64,000 bases of DNA from an uncultured Bryobacterales bacterium (GCA_958295955.1 OY282420.1:4297063-4361062); one strand, 5' to 3'; shown: positions 35,598 to 45,220, counted from the stretch's first letter. The notes: generated from the sequence alone by a model not told the origin. Numbers and translations are program-made.

Positions 35598-36725
35598 ATG
35601 AGCGCCGCGCGGCAAGGCCGGATTCGCTATGTTCGTTGGGCTTCGCTCTTGACGATCGCCGCCGCGTTTCTTTTGCTGTTGCGGGCTTTGCCCGTCGATC
35701 GCTTGTTCGCTGCATTGCAGGCGTGGGTCGGCCATCTCGGTTTCTGGGGACCGGCGATTTTCGCTGCCGTATATGCGCTTGCCGCAACCTTGTTCTTGCC
35801 CGCGTCGGCGCTGACCCTGATTGCCGGCGCGGTATTCGGACTCGGCACGGGCGTTGCGGCGGCGTGGATCGGGGCCGTGTTGGCGGTTGTGTTCTCGTTT
35901 CTGATTGGGCGCTATTTTGCCCGCGCGAGAGTCGAGCGAATCGCGCAGGACAATCCGAGATTCGGCGCCGTGGACAAGGCGCTCGGCGAAGAGGGCTGGA
36001 AGATCGTCGCTTTGCTGCGGCTTTCCCCGGTCTTTCCGTTCAATGTGCAGAACTACCTCTACGGCGTGAGCTCGATTCGCTTTTGGCCGTGCGTCCTCGC
36101 CAGCGCGGTCTTCATGCTGCCGGGAACGTTCCTGTATGTTTACTTGGGGTATATCGGCGGGCAGGCGGCCGCGGCGGCAAGCGGCGGGGGCGTGGATGCA
36201 GCCAGGCTTGCGCTCCAGGTCGTGGGGCTCGCGGCCACCGTGCTGGTCACGCTGTATATCGCCGGAGTCGCCTCGCGCGCCGTCAAAAAGTACGCCGTTG
36301 AGGGAGAAGAGCCGGCCGCCGCGGGCGGCGCTGCGCAGCCGGAACCCGCCTCCCCGCGAGACGCGGCGATACTGGCCGTTGTCGCCCTGCTCTTGTTCGC
36401 TTCGGCCCTCTATGCCTATCGGCATCGCCAGGCGCTGCAAGATTGGTTTCATCCTCTGCCGGCACAGATGAACGAAGCTTACTCCAACGATCCCGCTGCC
36501 GTCGGCAAGCCGCCGCTGCGCAATAACGGCGATCGTTGGTTTCGCTTCGACGAAGAAAATGGGGAAGTTGCGCTGACGCAGTTCCATAGGCGGCGCCGGG
36601 GGGATTTCGAGCAGGTGCGCGGTTCGCTGCTTGCGGCCGTCCCCCTCTACTCGCCGGCCGGCGTTTCGAGCGGCTTCCACGAAAGAAGCAAGAGACATGC
36701 CGACTCCGATCGAAGAAATTGTTGA
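35598..36725 (+). CDS. TVP38/TMEM64 family membrane protein
   Basis: 375 residues from ATG 35598. The VTT (SNARE-associated, DedA-like) core is clear: FLPASALTLIAGAVFGLGTGV and LLRLSPVFPFNVQNYLYGVSSI, with about six membrane helices. Family members are thought to move lipids or small molecules across membranes. After the core there is an extra C-terminal part with another helix (AAILAVVALLLFASALYAY) and a soluble tail containing GDRWFRFDEENGEV that I do not recognise. The last 29 bases overlap the MerA-like gene, indicating coupling. Confidence 0.85.
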   Translation: MSAARQGRIRYVRWASLLTIAAAFLLLLRALPVDRLFAALQAWVGHLGFWGPAIFAAVYALAATLFLPASALTLIAGAVFGLGTGVAAAWIGAVLAVVFSFLIGRYFARARVERIAQDNPRFGAVDKALGEEGWKIVALLRLSPVFPFNVQNYLYGVSSIRFWPCVLASAVFMLPGTFLYVYLGYIGGQAAAAASGGGVDAARLALQVVGLAATVLVTLYIAGVASRAVKKYAVEGEEPAAAGGAAQPEPASPRDAAILAVVALLLFASALYAYRHRQALQDWFHPLPAQMNEAYSNDPAAVGKPPLRNNGDRWFRFDEENGEVALTQFHRRRRGDFEQVRGSLLAAVPLYSPAGVSSGFHERSKRHADSDRRNC

Positions 36726-38235
36726 AGCCCGCCCTCTCGACGAGCATAACCGCCTGCTCGTCAGCCGCGTCCATCCGCCCGATTGGGTGAACCCCGCGCC
36801 GCGCGGGCGCTACAACATGGTGGTGGTCGGCGCAGGTACGGCCGGGCTGGTCACGGCGGCCGGAGCCGCGGGATTGGGCGCGAAGGTCGCGCTCATCGAA
36901 CGCAATTTGATGGGCGGCGACTGCCTCAACGTCGGCTGCGTTCCCTCGAAAGCGCTGATCCGCGCCGCGCACGCCCTGGCCGCTGTCCGCGGCGCGTCGG
37001 AATTCGGCATCGACATTCCCGGCGGCGCCGCGTTCGACTTCGCAAAGACGATGGAGCGGCTGCGCCGGCTGCGCGCGGACATCAGCCGGCACGATTCGGT
37101 CAAGCGATTTACGGAACTCGGCGTCGACGTCTATATCGGCGACGCAACGTTTACCGGACGGAACACGGTCGCAGTCGAGGGAATGACTCTTGAGTTTTCG
37201 AAAGCATGCATCGCGACGGGCGCCCGCGCCGCGCGCATCCCGATTCCCGGTCTGTGGGATGCCGGCGCTCTCACCAACGAGACGGTGTTTTCGTTGACCG
37301 CATTGCCGCCGCGGCTTGCCGTCATCGGGGCCGGCCCGATCGGCGTCGAGATGGCGCAATGCTTTGCGCGCTTCGGCTCAGAGGTGACCCTGCTGGAAGG
37401 CCAACGGGGCATTTTGGGCCGCGAAGACCGCGACGCCGCGGCAATCGTCGAGAGATCGCTGATCCGCGACGGAGTCCGCCTGAACTACGGCCGGAATGTC
37501 GTCGGTATCCGCAAAGAGGGCGGGGAAAAGATTATCGCGGCCGCAAGCGCCGAGGGCGAAGAACGCGCCGAGCTCCGCGTCGATGAAATTCTGGTAGGCG
37601 TGGGTCGCGCGCCGAACGTCGAAAACTTGGGGCTGGAGGCAGCCGGCGTCCGTTACGACAAGCGCGGCGGCGTCGCGGTGGATGATTTTCTGCGGACGTC
37701 GAACCGCAATATCCATGCCGCCGGCGATGTCTGCTTCCCTTACAAGTTCACCCATACCGCCGACGCGATGGCGCGCATCGTGATCGGCAACGCGCTCTTT
37801 TTTGGGCGCGGCCGGACAAGCGCCCTGACGATTCCGTGGTGTACCTACGTCGATCCCGAAATTGCCCACGTCGGCCTCTACGAACACGATGCCGCAGAGA
37901 AGGGAATCGCGGTCGATACGTTCCGGATCGACATGTCCGCGGTTGACCGCGCGATTCTTGAAAGCGAGGGCGAAGGATTCGTCAAGATCCATTGCCGGAA
38001 GGGAACGGATCGCATCCTGGGCGCAACCGTCGTCGCGCGCCATGCCGGCGAAATGATCTCCGAAATTACGACGGCGATGGTGGGGGGAATCGGACTCGGC
38101 TCGATCGCCAAGACGATCCACCCCTATCCGACGCAGGCCGAGGCGATCAAGAAAGCGGCCGATGCCTACAACCGTTCGCGGTTGACGCCGCGCGTCAAAA
38201 GCTTGTTGGGCAAGATTCTGGAATGGCGCCGGTAG
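36697..38235 (+). CDS. MerA-like FAD pyridine nucleotide-disulfide oxidoreductase
   Basis: 512 residues from ATG 36697. FAD-binding GAGTAGLVTAAGAA, redox-active GGDCLNVGCVPSK (C76, C81), NAD-binding VIGAGPIGVEMAQ, and the C-terminal HPYPTQAE near the interface base. It is like the catalytic core of mercuric reductase but lacks both the N-terminal HMA domain and the C-terminal Cys pair that bind mercury. It is thus a general dithiol flavoenzyme. In several bacterial genomes, to my knowledge, such genes sit next to TVP38-like and TIGR04283 glycosyltransferase genes, as here. Confidence 0.88.
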   Translation: MPTPIEEIVEARPLDEHNRLLVSRVHPPDWVNPAPRGRYNMVVVGAGTAGLVTAAGAAGLGAKVALIERNLMGGDCLNVGCVPSKALIRAAHALAAVRGASEFGIDIPGGAAFDFAKTMERLRRLRADISRHDSVKRFTELGVDVYIGDATFTGRNTVAVEGMTLEFSKACIATGARAARIPIPGLWDAGALTNETVFSLTALPPRLAVIGAGPIGVEMAQCFARFGSEVTLLEGQRGILGREDRDAAAIVERSLIRDGVRLNYGRNVVGIRKEGGEKIIAAASAEGEERAELRVDEILVGVGRAPNVENLGLEAAGVRYDKRGGVAVDDFLRTSNRNIHAAGDVCFPYKFTHTADAMARIVIGNALFFGRGRTSALTIPWCTYVDPEIAHVGLYEHDAAEKGIAVDTFRIDMSAVDRAILESEGEGFVKIHCRKGTDRILGATVVARHAGEMISEITTAMVGGIGLGSIAKTIHPYPTQAEAIKKAADAYNRSRLTPRVKSLLGKILEWRR

Positions 38236-38294
38236 CATTCTCTGCATGACCTTTTGGGGCGCGGTTGCGACAATGTTGAAGGACCGCCGACGCA

Positions 38295-38984
38295 ATGGCC
38301 GCCTCGATTTCGGTGATTATCCCCACGTTGAACGAAGCGGAGCGTATCGCCTCGACGATTCGCCGGGTCAAGACGCACGGGGCCGCCGAGATTATCGTTG
38401 CGGACGGCGGCAGCGCCGACGGCACGGCTGAGATTGCCGCATCGCTCGGCGTGACCGTCCTCGCCGGCGCGGCCAACCGCGGCGCGCAACAGAACCTCGG
38501 CGCGTTGCGGGCCGCCGGATCGATTCTGTTGTTCCTGCACGCCGATACCGAACTGCCGGTCGATTTCGCCGGACGGATTCGCCGAACGCTGGCCATTCCG
38601 GGAGTTGCCGGGGGAGCCTTCCGCTTTCGTCTTGACGGTTCGGGATGGCAATTGCGCCTCGTCGAACGCGTCGTGGCGCTGCGTTGCAGGCTTTTTCAAC
38701 TCCCTTACGGCGATCAGGCGATTTTCGTCACGAAAGAAATGTTCGAGCGGGCAGGGCGGTTTCCCGAAAATCCGGTCATGGAAGACTTCGATTTCATCGC
38801 CCGCCTCAAGAAACTCGGCCGGGTGGCCATCGCCGAAGCCGACGCGGTCACTTCCGCACGGCGTTGGCGCCGGCTCGGAGTCTGGCGCATGACCTGGATC
38901 CATCAACTCTGCATTTTGGGATATTACCTGCGGATTCCGAGTCGAAGAATGGCGCGTTGGCGCGAGCCGGTCGGGCCGAGTTGA
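38295..38984 (+). CDS. TIGR04283-type GT2 glycosyltransferase
   Basis: 229 residues. GT-A fold: ISVIIPTLNEAERIASTIRRV, ADGGSADGT, FLHADTELP (the DxD-like metal site) and VMEDFDFIARLKKLG. This set matches the family annotated as arsenosugar-biosynthesis glycosyltransferase TIGR04283, although no arsenic genes are present here. It lies 59 bases after the MerA-like gene on the same strand. The acceptor is unknown; the name of the family may not reflect its function in this organism. Confidence 0.85.
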   Translation: MAASISVIIPTLNEAERIASTIRRVKTHGAAEIIVADGGSADGTAEIAASLGVTVLAGAANRGAQQNLGALRAAGSILLFLHADTELPVDFAGRIRRTLAIPGVAGGAFRFRLDGSGWQLRLVERVVALRCRLFQLPYGDQAIFVTKEMFERAGRFPENPVMEDFDFIARLKKLGRVAIAEADAVTSARRWRRLGVWRMTWIHQLCILGYYLRIPSRRMARWREPVGPS

Positions 38985-39039
38985 GGCGGGGTGTTATCCT
39001 GTTTCTCGTCCTCTCTGCAGCGGTTTCCGCGTTTCTGAC

Positions 39040-40239
39040 TTGTCCCCGCCTGCTTCCAGTCCGAAGTCTCCCCGTATTGAATTTGTCGATCGGGCCGCGC
39101 AGCTTGCGCAGGCTGCCGATCGCCTGTCGCAGCAGGATGTCATTGCGTTCGATACGGAGTTTTTGCGGGAGAAGACGTTTTATCCGCGGCTGGCGTTGAT
39201 CCAGGCGGCGGACCGCGAGTGCGCGTGGGTCATTGATCCGTTAGCGTTCTCGCGCGAGGAAATGCAGCCGCTGCTCGATGTTTTCGCGTCGCCGGACACG
39301 CTCAAGGCGGCCCACGCGGTGGAGCAAGATCAGGAATGCCTCTACCGTGCTTACGGCATGACGGCCGAGCCGGTTCTCGATACGGCGGTTGCGGCGGCGC
39401 TGACGGGGCGCGGCGACCAGATCGGCCTCTCGGCGCTGCTGCACAAGCTGCTGGCAGTGCGCTTGACCAAGGGACACACCCGCGCGAACTGGATGAAGCG
39501 CCCGCTGCCCGAGGCGATGATCGAGTATGCCGCCGGCGACGTGGCCCATCTGGTGGAAGCGGCGGAGTTGTTGGCGGGCGACCTGCGGCGTTTGAACCGC
39601 TGGGATTGGGCGCTGGCGCTGTCGGCCGGCTTCGGCGAGGCCGCCCGCACGGAATTCGATGCAGGCGCGCTGTCGCGGAAACTAGCCGCGCGCAGCCGCA
39701 TGGGCGCGGCGAGCTATGCGGTGCTCAGGGAACTGGTCGCTTGGCGCGAACGGCACGTTCGTGAAAGAGACATCCCCCGAAGTTGGCTGGCCGATGACGG
39801 CGTGCTTGCCAAATTGGCCGCCGCCCGACCGAAGAACGCCGAGGAACTGCACAATTTTCGGGGACTCGGATCGAGGTTGATCAATCGTGGCGCGGAACCT
39901 ATTCTGGAGGCGATCCGCCGAGGCGAAGCAACGCCGCCGGAAAAGCGCGAGTCCCCTCCGCGAGAAGAGAGGCCGGCGGCGGACGAGGCCGCGGCGCTGA
40001 CCGTGCTGAAGTGCTTCCTGACGGCCCTCGCCGCCGAGAACCGGGTCCCGCTGCGCTATCTCGTCGATGACGGCGCGCTGCGCAAGCTTTTGCGCGGGAG
40101 CTTCTCATCGCCGGACGATTTACGGGCGTCGGGGCTGCTCAAGCCCGAAGCGGTGGACATCTTGGGCGAAGAGCTGGTGGCGATCCTGAACGGCGGCCGC
40201 GCCCTGCGCCTTGTCAACGGCCGCGCCGAGCGCCGATAA
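39040..40239 (+). CDS. rnd: Ribonuclease D
   Basis: 399 residues, probable TTG start at 39040. The DEDD exonuclease domain shows FDTEF (D38, E40), AHAVEQDQECL and YAAGDVAHL. Two HRDC-like helical domains follow, LRELVAWRERHVRERDIPR and a second near the C-terminus separated by an acidic, Pro-rich linker. RNase D trims the 3' ends of stable RNAs such as tRNA precursors. The size is close to the usual 370-400. It follows the glycosyltransferase by 55 bases. Confidence 0.92.
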   Translation: MSPPASSPKSPRIEFVDRAAQLAQAADRLSQQDVIAFDTEFLREKTFYPRLALIQAADRECAWVIDPLAFSREEMQPLLDVFASPDTLKAAHAVEQDQECLYRAYGMTAEPVLDTAVAAALTGRGDQIGLSALLHKLLAVRLTKGHTRANWMKRPLPEAMIEYAAGDVAHLVEAAELLAGDLRRLNRWDWALALSAGFGEAARTEFDAGALSRKLAARSRMGAASYAVLRELVAWRERHVRERDIPRSWLADDGVLAKLAAARPKNAEELHNFRGLGSRLINRGAEPILEAIRRGEATPPEKRESPPREERPAADEAAALTVLKCFLTALAAENRVPLRYLVDDGALRKLLRGSFSSPDDLRASGLLKPEAVDILGEELVAILNGGRALRLVNGRAERR

Positions 40240-40301
40240 CCATCTGAAGGTGGTAGCCGCCGGATTGCCGCGGGGGTGAATCGAGGAATAGGGTATGCCT
40301 C

Positions 40302-41156
40302 TCAGAGGTTCGCGAAGAATTCCGGCCGGGGCTTGACAACTTCGACTGTCTCCGTACTTACGCCCAATCCAAGATCCTTCAGAAGAATGCAGAGATCGAG
40401 ACCACCGATCAGATCGATAGCCGGATATCCATCCCTCACGGCCTCCCGCTCAGCATCCCTGGTGAATTCTCCCGTGGTGATGAGCAGCCCCTTATCCGCA
40501 CGGCCGGCCATCGCTCCCCTGAAATCTCGAATTGCCGGCGCGTCGACCGAGCCGGCGTATCTCTTGCATTGAAAGAGGATATGAAACGAGATGAGGTTGT
40601 TCGCCCGCAATACGCCGGCGCCGGCGATGCCGCTGTCGCCGGAACGGCCCGTGACTTCCACTTTCGTAAATCCCGATTCCAGAAAGACACGACGCCAAAG
40701 ACGTTCGAAAGCATCGTGCGCCATGCCGCGAACAATATCGAGAAGGGCTTCCTGCCAATCCTGCGCATCGGGCGCGGCGTCGCTTTCGAGATTGGATTCG
40801 GCGTTCCGGGATGGTCTCCTTTTATGCAGCTTGGCACGGTCCCGACGGATCAACTCGTGCATCTCATCTTCCGTGCGCATTCGGCGGCCTGTTTCCGTGA
40901 TTGTCCAAACTCCTCTCGACGTGTTGGCGACCGCGTCGACACGCTTCAAAGCGGTGCGCGCCCATGCAGATCGATAATCGACTTCGGATTGCGGGCCGTC
41001 TTTGTGCGGGACGGCCAGAATCTCGCCGGACAATTCCAGATCGGCGGCCACCTGCTCTGAAAGTTCCTGAATCGAGGCGGATCCGCCACGGGCTTCCAAC
41101 GCCTTGAGGGTCGGCCAAAGCAAGTCTTTGTACCTGGGGAGTTGGCGTTTCGTCAT
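40302..41156 (-). CDS. Mrr-like restriction endonuclease
   Basis: 284 residues. N-terminal winged-helix domain (YKDLLWPTLKALEARGGSASIQEL) as in Mrr, then the PD-(D/E)xK nuclease core: GRSGDSGIAGAGVLR and FHILFQCKRYAG, which give the catalytic Asp and the QxK site. E. coli Mrr cuts DNA with foreign adenine or cytosine methylation. G+C is lower than in its neighbours (31/60 in 40381-40440), consistent with recent acquisition. No methylase is adjacent. It is divergent from the alpha/beta hydrolase. Confidence 0.85.
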   Translation of the reverse strand: MTKRQLPRYKDLLWPTLKALEARGGSASIQELSEQVAADLELSGEILAVPHKDGPQSEVDYRSAWARTALKRVDAVANTSRGVWTITETGRRMRTEDEMHELIRRDRAKLHKRRPSRNAESNLESDAAPDAQDWQEALLDIVRGMAHDAFERLWRRVFLESGFTKVEVTGRSGDSGIAGAGVLRANNLISFHILFQCKRYAGSVDAPAIRDFRGAMAGRADKGLLITTGEFTRDAEREAVRDGYPAIDLIGGLDLCILLKDLGLGVSTETVEVVKPRPEFFANL

Positions 41157-41238
41157 GCGTTGTTCGCGCTCAATATATCACGGCGATGTCTTCTATCTGC
41201 CGATTCCACACTTCAACGGCGGCTTCCGTAGAGGCCGG

Positions 41239-41244
41239 TATAAT
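41239..41244 (+). promoter_or_regulatory. -10-like box for the alpha/beta hydrolase
   Basis: A perfect TATAAT ends 9 bases before the chosen GTG at 41254. Earlier in-frame starts would put the box inside the gene, so it also decides the start. Confidence 0.5.
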
Positions 41245-41253
41245 CGTGGCTCG

Positions 41254-42051
41254 GTGGTCGAAATCGCCAAGACGATTCTCTTTGCCTTGGGCTTGTTTTA
41301 TGCCGTGCTTCTGTTCGTCGGCCTGTTTCTTGCGGATTCGCTGATGTTTCCGGAGCCGCCGAACGACTACTCGATTCCGGGGCTGATGCGGCTGCCGCTG
41401 CAAACGGACGAAACCGGCGGGTATGTCGAGGCGCTGCACATGGCGCATCCCGGGGCGCGGCATACGCTGCTCTACAGCCACGGCAACGGCGAAGATCTGG
41501 AGACGGTTCTGCCGCTGCTGCAGGAGTACGTCCGCCGCGGCTTTTCGGTGATGGCCTACGAATACCCCGGATACGGGCGGAGTCCGGGCAAGAGCAACGA
41601 GAAGACCGTTATCGCGGCGATCGATGCGGCTTACGAGTATTTGACCGCGAAAGGACACGCGACTCCCGCGGACATCGTGGTTTACGGGCGCTCGATGGGC
41701 AGCGGCCCGTCCGTGGACCTGGCTGCTCGAAAATCGGTCGCCGGGTTAATCCTGGAAGGTGGGTACGTCTCGGCCTTTCGGGTCATCACGCGGCTGCCGC
41801 TTTTGCCCTGGGACAAATTCGCGAACGAGCGGAAATTGCCGCAGGTCCGCTGCCCGGTTTTCGTCTTGCAGGCCGCGAACGACGAGGTAGTGGGCTATTG
41901 GCACGGCCCTCGGCTGTTTGCCGCGGCGAAGGAAGCCAAAAGCTACTGGCGGGTCGAGGGGGCGGGGCACAACGATTTGATCGCCGCGGCGGGAGCGGAA
42001 TACTGGCGGAAGCTTGACGAGTTCATCGAGAGCTTGCCGGCCGGCGCATAG
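41254..42051 (+). CDS. Membrane-anchored alpha/beta hydrolase (BEM46/YfhR-like)
   Basis: 265 residues from GTG 41254. One N-terminal membrane anchor (ILFALGLFYAVLLFVGLFL), then an alpha/beta hydrolase: TLLYSHGNGEDLE (oxyanion loop), YEYPGYGRSPGK, the nucleophile elbow VYGRSMGSGPS, and the catalytic His in GAGHNDL. The Asp is probably in QAANDEVV. The family includes serine hydrolases of unknown substrate acting at the membrane. The gene is convergent with the TonB-receptor gene that follows. Confidence 0.85.
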   Translation: MVEIAKTILFALGLFYAVLLFVGLFLADSLMFPEPPNDYSIPGLMRLPLQTDETGGYVEALHMAHPGARHTLLYSHGNGEDLETVLPLLQEYVRRGFSVMAYEYPGYGRSPGKSNEKTVIAAIDAAYEYLTAKGHATPADIVVYGRSMGSGPSVDLAARKSVAGLILEGGYVSAFRVITRLPLLPWDKFANERKLPQVRCPVFVLQAANDEVVGYWHGPRLFAAAKEAKSYWRVEGAGHNDLIAAAGAEYWRKLDEFIESLPAGA

Positions 42052-42057
42052 ATCCGC

Positions 42058-44580
42058 TCAGTAGCCGATTTCGAAGATGGCGCGTATCTTGCGCCGAATG
42101 CCGCGGTAAAACGTTCCGTAATACGCGCTGGCGAGGTTCGCTTGCACGTCCTGCGGGTTGAACGTGTTGAGGATATTGAACAGCCTCAAGCCGGTGCGGA
42201 AGCGGCGTTCCTTGCCCTTGAAGTTCAAGGCGATGTTCTTGGTGATCTGCAGGTCGATCGAATTGTAGATCGGGAACCGGCCGGCGCGGTTTCGCGCGCC
42301 CGCGAAGTCTCGATTCTCGTCCGTGTCGGAGTAGGGGAAACCGCTGCGGATCTCCCAGACGGGGATTGCTCGGAGCCCGCCGGGGAGTCCGAACTCGGTC
42401 CACGTCATCAGGCGGTGCGGCACATCGAATTGCAGCGGCGCGCGTTCGTTCGGGCGGATCAGCGCCGCCGGCGTCGGGCCGTAGATCGAGCCGAGGTCGT
42501 TCAAGTCGCCGACGGACGAGGAGCGCACATAGGACGTTGTGAAGTGCCCGGATCCGGCCAGACGATAGCGCAGCGTGAACTGGTACTCGCGGTAGAGATC
42601 GCGTCCCGCGTTGCTCAGGGTCAGGAAATTTTCGACGCCGGTCGGGTCGATCGCGGGGTTGATCAAAAAATTGCGCCGGGTGCGGCGCCGTTGATAGCCG
42701 ACGCGCAGAAACAGGTTGCTCACCAATTCATGATCGAGTTGAAGATTCCATCCCAAGCTCCTTGCATTGCGGAGGTTGCCGGCAATACGGGGAGTAAAAA
42801 GCCGAACCGAGCGGACGCCTCCTCCTGGATTGTAAAAGGTTTCGGTTCGTTGCGGGAGATGCAAGAACGTCGGGACCAGCAGGCTGATGCGGTCGATAAA
42901 GACCCCCGTGCCGCCGCGGAGCACCGTTCGCGCGCCGCCGCCGAAAGAGTAGGCGAAACCTGCCCGGTAGGAGGGGTTCCAGTTGCCCGCGATCGAATCC
43001 CGCTCGGCCCGGATGCCGAGGTCGAAAGTGAGGGTCTCGGATAAGGACCACTTGTCCTGCAAGAAAGCGGCGGTGTCGCTGCGTTCCCCGCGCACGGTTG
43101 CCGGCGCCGAGTAGCGCAGGTCGGCAACCTTTCGCCCGCCGGCGCCGAGCCAGGCGACCGGGTTGAATGTCTGCTCGCCGCGGTAGGATTCCCGGCCGAA
43201 GGAGAAACCGGTCTTGAACTGATGCCTTCCGGCGATGTCGAACGGCCGGAAGTGGTAATGCTCGGTCAGACGGCTGCGAATCGTGTTGCGGGACTGGCGG
43301 TTGAAGAATGCGCCCGACGCGCGTTCGAGGCCGATGATCGACGGGTCGTAGCTGCGGGGCAAAACGTCATTGTCGAGGTCCTGGTAGGCAAACGTTGACA
43401 ACAGCAATCCGCCGTTTGCCGTTTCGTGGCTGTCGCGCGCGGAGAGCAGCGTCCCGCGTCTGCGCAGGTCGGGGGTCGATGCCTGCGTATTGAACGCATT
43501 CAGACCGAAATAGCTGAGTTTTTCGGGGAAGAGCAGCGCGTTGAACGTCGCTCGGTTGCGCTCGGTCAACTGGGCGTCCACCTGATTGAAGACGGTGAGG
43601 GACTCGCGTTCCACGTCGCGCTCGAGCAGCGGCAGATTGGCGTCTTCCTGGTCGGCGCGCACGAACTGGTATTCGGTGGCGTGCAGGAAGCCGACGCGGC
43701 CGTCTTTGAGCGGCATGTTGACGGTCAGGCGGGGCGTGCTCGATTCGATGCCCATGATGGCGCCGTCGCGGCGCCTGATCCGCGGGCTGAAATTTTGCAG
43801 GTCGAGCTTGAATTTGTCCAGGTTCGCGGGCCGAGTCTGCACCGTGGACACCGCGCCGGCAAATCCGCCGTATTGCGCGTCGTAGGGCGTGGACAGGACT
43901 TCGACGTTGGAGACGATGCTCAGGGGCAGGGCAATCTGCGACGTGCGCACGACAGGGTCGGTAACATCGACGTTGTTCATTTGCGAGCCGCTTTGCGAGG
44001 CGCGCACGCCGTTCATGTTGATCTCGCCGGCCCGGCCGCGCAGCACGCCCGGAATCAAGGGCATCACGTCTTCGACGCTGCGGTTGGCCTTCGGCGCGTT
44101 GTCCAGCGTGGACACGCCGACGGAACCCGAGGAAGAAGTCTGGTCGGGGTCGATCTCGATGGCGGCGGCGGTGACTTCTACTGTTTCGAATACAGTCTCG
44201 ACCTGCATTTCGAGCTCGATTTGGAGGGGCGATTCCTCGCTCGGCAGGCAGAAAATCTCGCTCTGCCCGTGCATGTCGGGAGACTCGCCGACCGCGATGT
44301 AGCAGCCTTCCGCTACATCCGCGAAGCGAAAGATGCCCAAGCTGTCGGTTTCCGCCGTGAGCGCCTCGGAGGCTTCCCCTTCCGCCCCCGTGACCGATTC
44401 CAGCACAATGGCGACGCCGGAGGCCCCGTAGCGTTCCCCGTCCGGTCCGGCGATCACGGCCTGGCCGACGACCGCGGTTGCGGGGCGGGCGAATGCGGCG
44501 CCGGTCAGCCCGTACAAGCAGACAGCGAGCAGGGCTGCGGCGGGCGCCATGCACGATCGCCGCTGTCCGCTGCCCGCCAT
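42058..44580 (-). CDS. Oar-like TonB-dependent receptor
   Basis: 840 residues with a signal peptide (LLAVCLYGLTGAAFA). A carboxypeptidase-regulatory-like beta domain near residues 36-120 precedes a TonB plug (RSVEDVMPLIPGVLRG, MNGVRASQSGSQMNNVDVTD) and a long outer-membrane beta-barrel that ends in an aromatic residue (IFEIGY). The family takes up large or scarce substrates across the outer membrane with TonB energy. It is shorter than the other two receptors in this window. ATG 44550 (residue 11) is an alternative start. Confidence 0.85.
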   Translation of the reverse strand: MAGSGQRRSCMAPAAALLAVCLYGLTGAAFARPATAVVGQAVIAGPDGERYGASGVAIVLESVTGAEGEASEALTAETDSLGIFRFADVAEGCYIAVGESPDMHGQSEIFCLPSEESPLQIELEMQVETVFETVEVTAAAIEIDPDQTSSSGSVGVSTLDNAPKANRSVEDVMPLIPGVLRGRAGEINMNGVRASQSGSQMNNVDVTDPVVRTSQIALPLSIVSNVEVLSTPYDAQYGGFAGAVSTVQTRPANLDKFKLDLQNFSPRIRRRDGAIMGIESSTPRLTVNMPLKDGRVGFLHATEYQFVRADQEDANLPLLERDVERESLTVFNQVDAQLTERNRATFNALLFPEKLSYFGLNAFNTQASTPDLRRRGTLLSARDSHETANGGLLLSTFAYQDLDNDVLPRSYDPSIIGLERASGAFFNRQSRNTIRSRLTEHYHFRPFDIAGRHQFKTGFSFGRESYRGEQTFNPVAWLGAGGRKVADLRYSAPATVRGERSDTAAFLQDKWSLSETLTFDLGIRAERDSIAGNWNPSYRAGFAYSFGGGARTVLRGGTGVFIDRISLLVPTFLHLPQRTETFYNPGGGVRSVRLFTPRIAGNLRNARSLGWNLQLDHELVSNLFLRVGYQRRRTRRNFLINPAIDPTGVENFLTLSNAGRDLYREYQFTLRYRLAGSGHFTTSYVRSSSVGDLNDLGSIYGPTPAALIRPNERAPLQFDVPHRLMTWTEFGLPGGLRAIPVWEIRSGFPYSDTDENRDFAGARNRAGRFPIYNSIDLQITKNIALNFKGKERRFRTGLRLFNILNTFNPQDVQANLASAYYGTFYRGIRRKIRAIFEIGY

Positions 44581-44636
44581 ACTGTCAAGTTACCAGGATG
44601 CGGCGCCGAAAGCCTGCCGGCAGGTAATCTTGGCCA

Positions 44637-45220
44637 CTAAAAACTGTCCGCAGATCGGTTCCGGCGCAGGGCTTCGCGGATTTTAGCGGCGGTCAGACTT
44701 GCGCGGTGCTCGACAATTTTCCTGCCGCCGGCGATGCCGCCGGGCGGGGCGATGTCCACTCCGTTGATCGACATTTTTCCGGCTGCGATGCGCTGCTCCG
44801 CGCGCGCCGCCGCCGGGTCCGTCACATCGCTTGCGTCGAGGAAGCAACGCTGTCGTGCCAGCCTTCGTTCGTCTGCCGAATGCCCTCCGATTCCAGGAAC
44901 TCCCGAGCCTGGGCGCTCTTGTAGAACTCGGGTATGTAGTGGATCGCGGTCTTGCCGCCGGCCCATTTCTTGCCGAGCTTGCGGGCGCCGGCCTCGGTAT
45001 TGGCGCGCAAGATGTACTGATGCTTCCCGGCGGCGAGATAGGGGCCGTTCATTTCGAGCCGGGTCAACTCCTCGATGAAAACGGAGTCGAGCGCCGCGAT
45101 GGGCCGCGGCATGTCCGGGTCGGGGCTCAAGCGGTCGGGGACATCCTGCGCGGCCCCGGACCCGAGCAAGGCGAAGAGCGCACAGAGAGTGGGCAGGCGC
45201 ATACGCCGGTATTGTGTCAT
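44637..45220 (-). pseudogene. Decayed creatininase-family gene
   Basis: A secreted creatininase-like protein can be recognised: RPIAALDSVFIEELTRLEMNGPYLAAGKH, TAIHYIPEFYKS and, in another frame, RAEQRIAAGKMSINGVDIAP. Compared with my recollection of intact members, two blocks are missing: about 20 residues before NGPYL, and the middle part with most metal ligands. A frameshift near 44830-44850 then separates the C-terminus. The gene is thus not functional. The signal peptide (LPTLCALFALLGSGAAQ) remains. Confidence 0.75.

Noticed and set aside
36697..38235. True mercuric reductase
   Set aside because: The N-terminal metal-binding domain and the C-terminal vicinal cysteines are absent, and there are no mer genes nearby.
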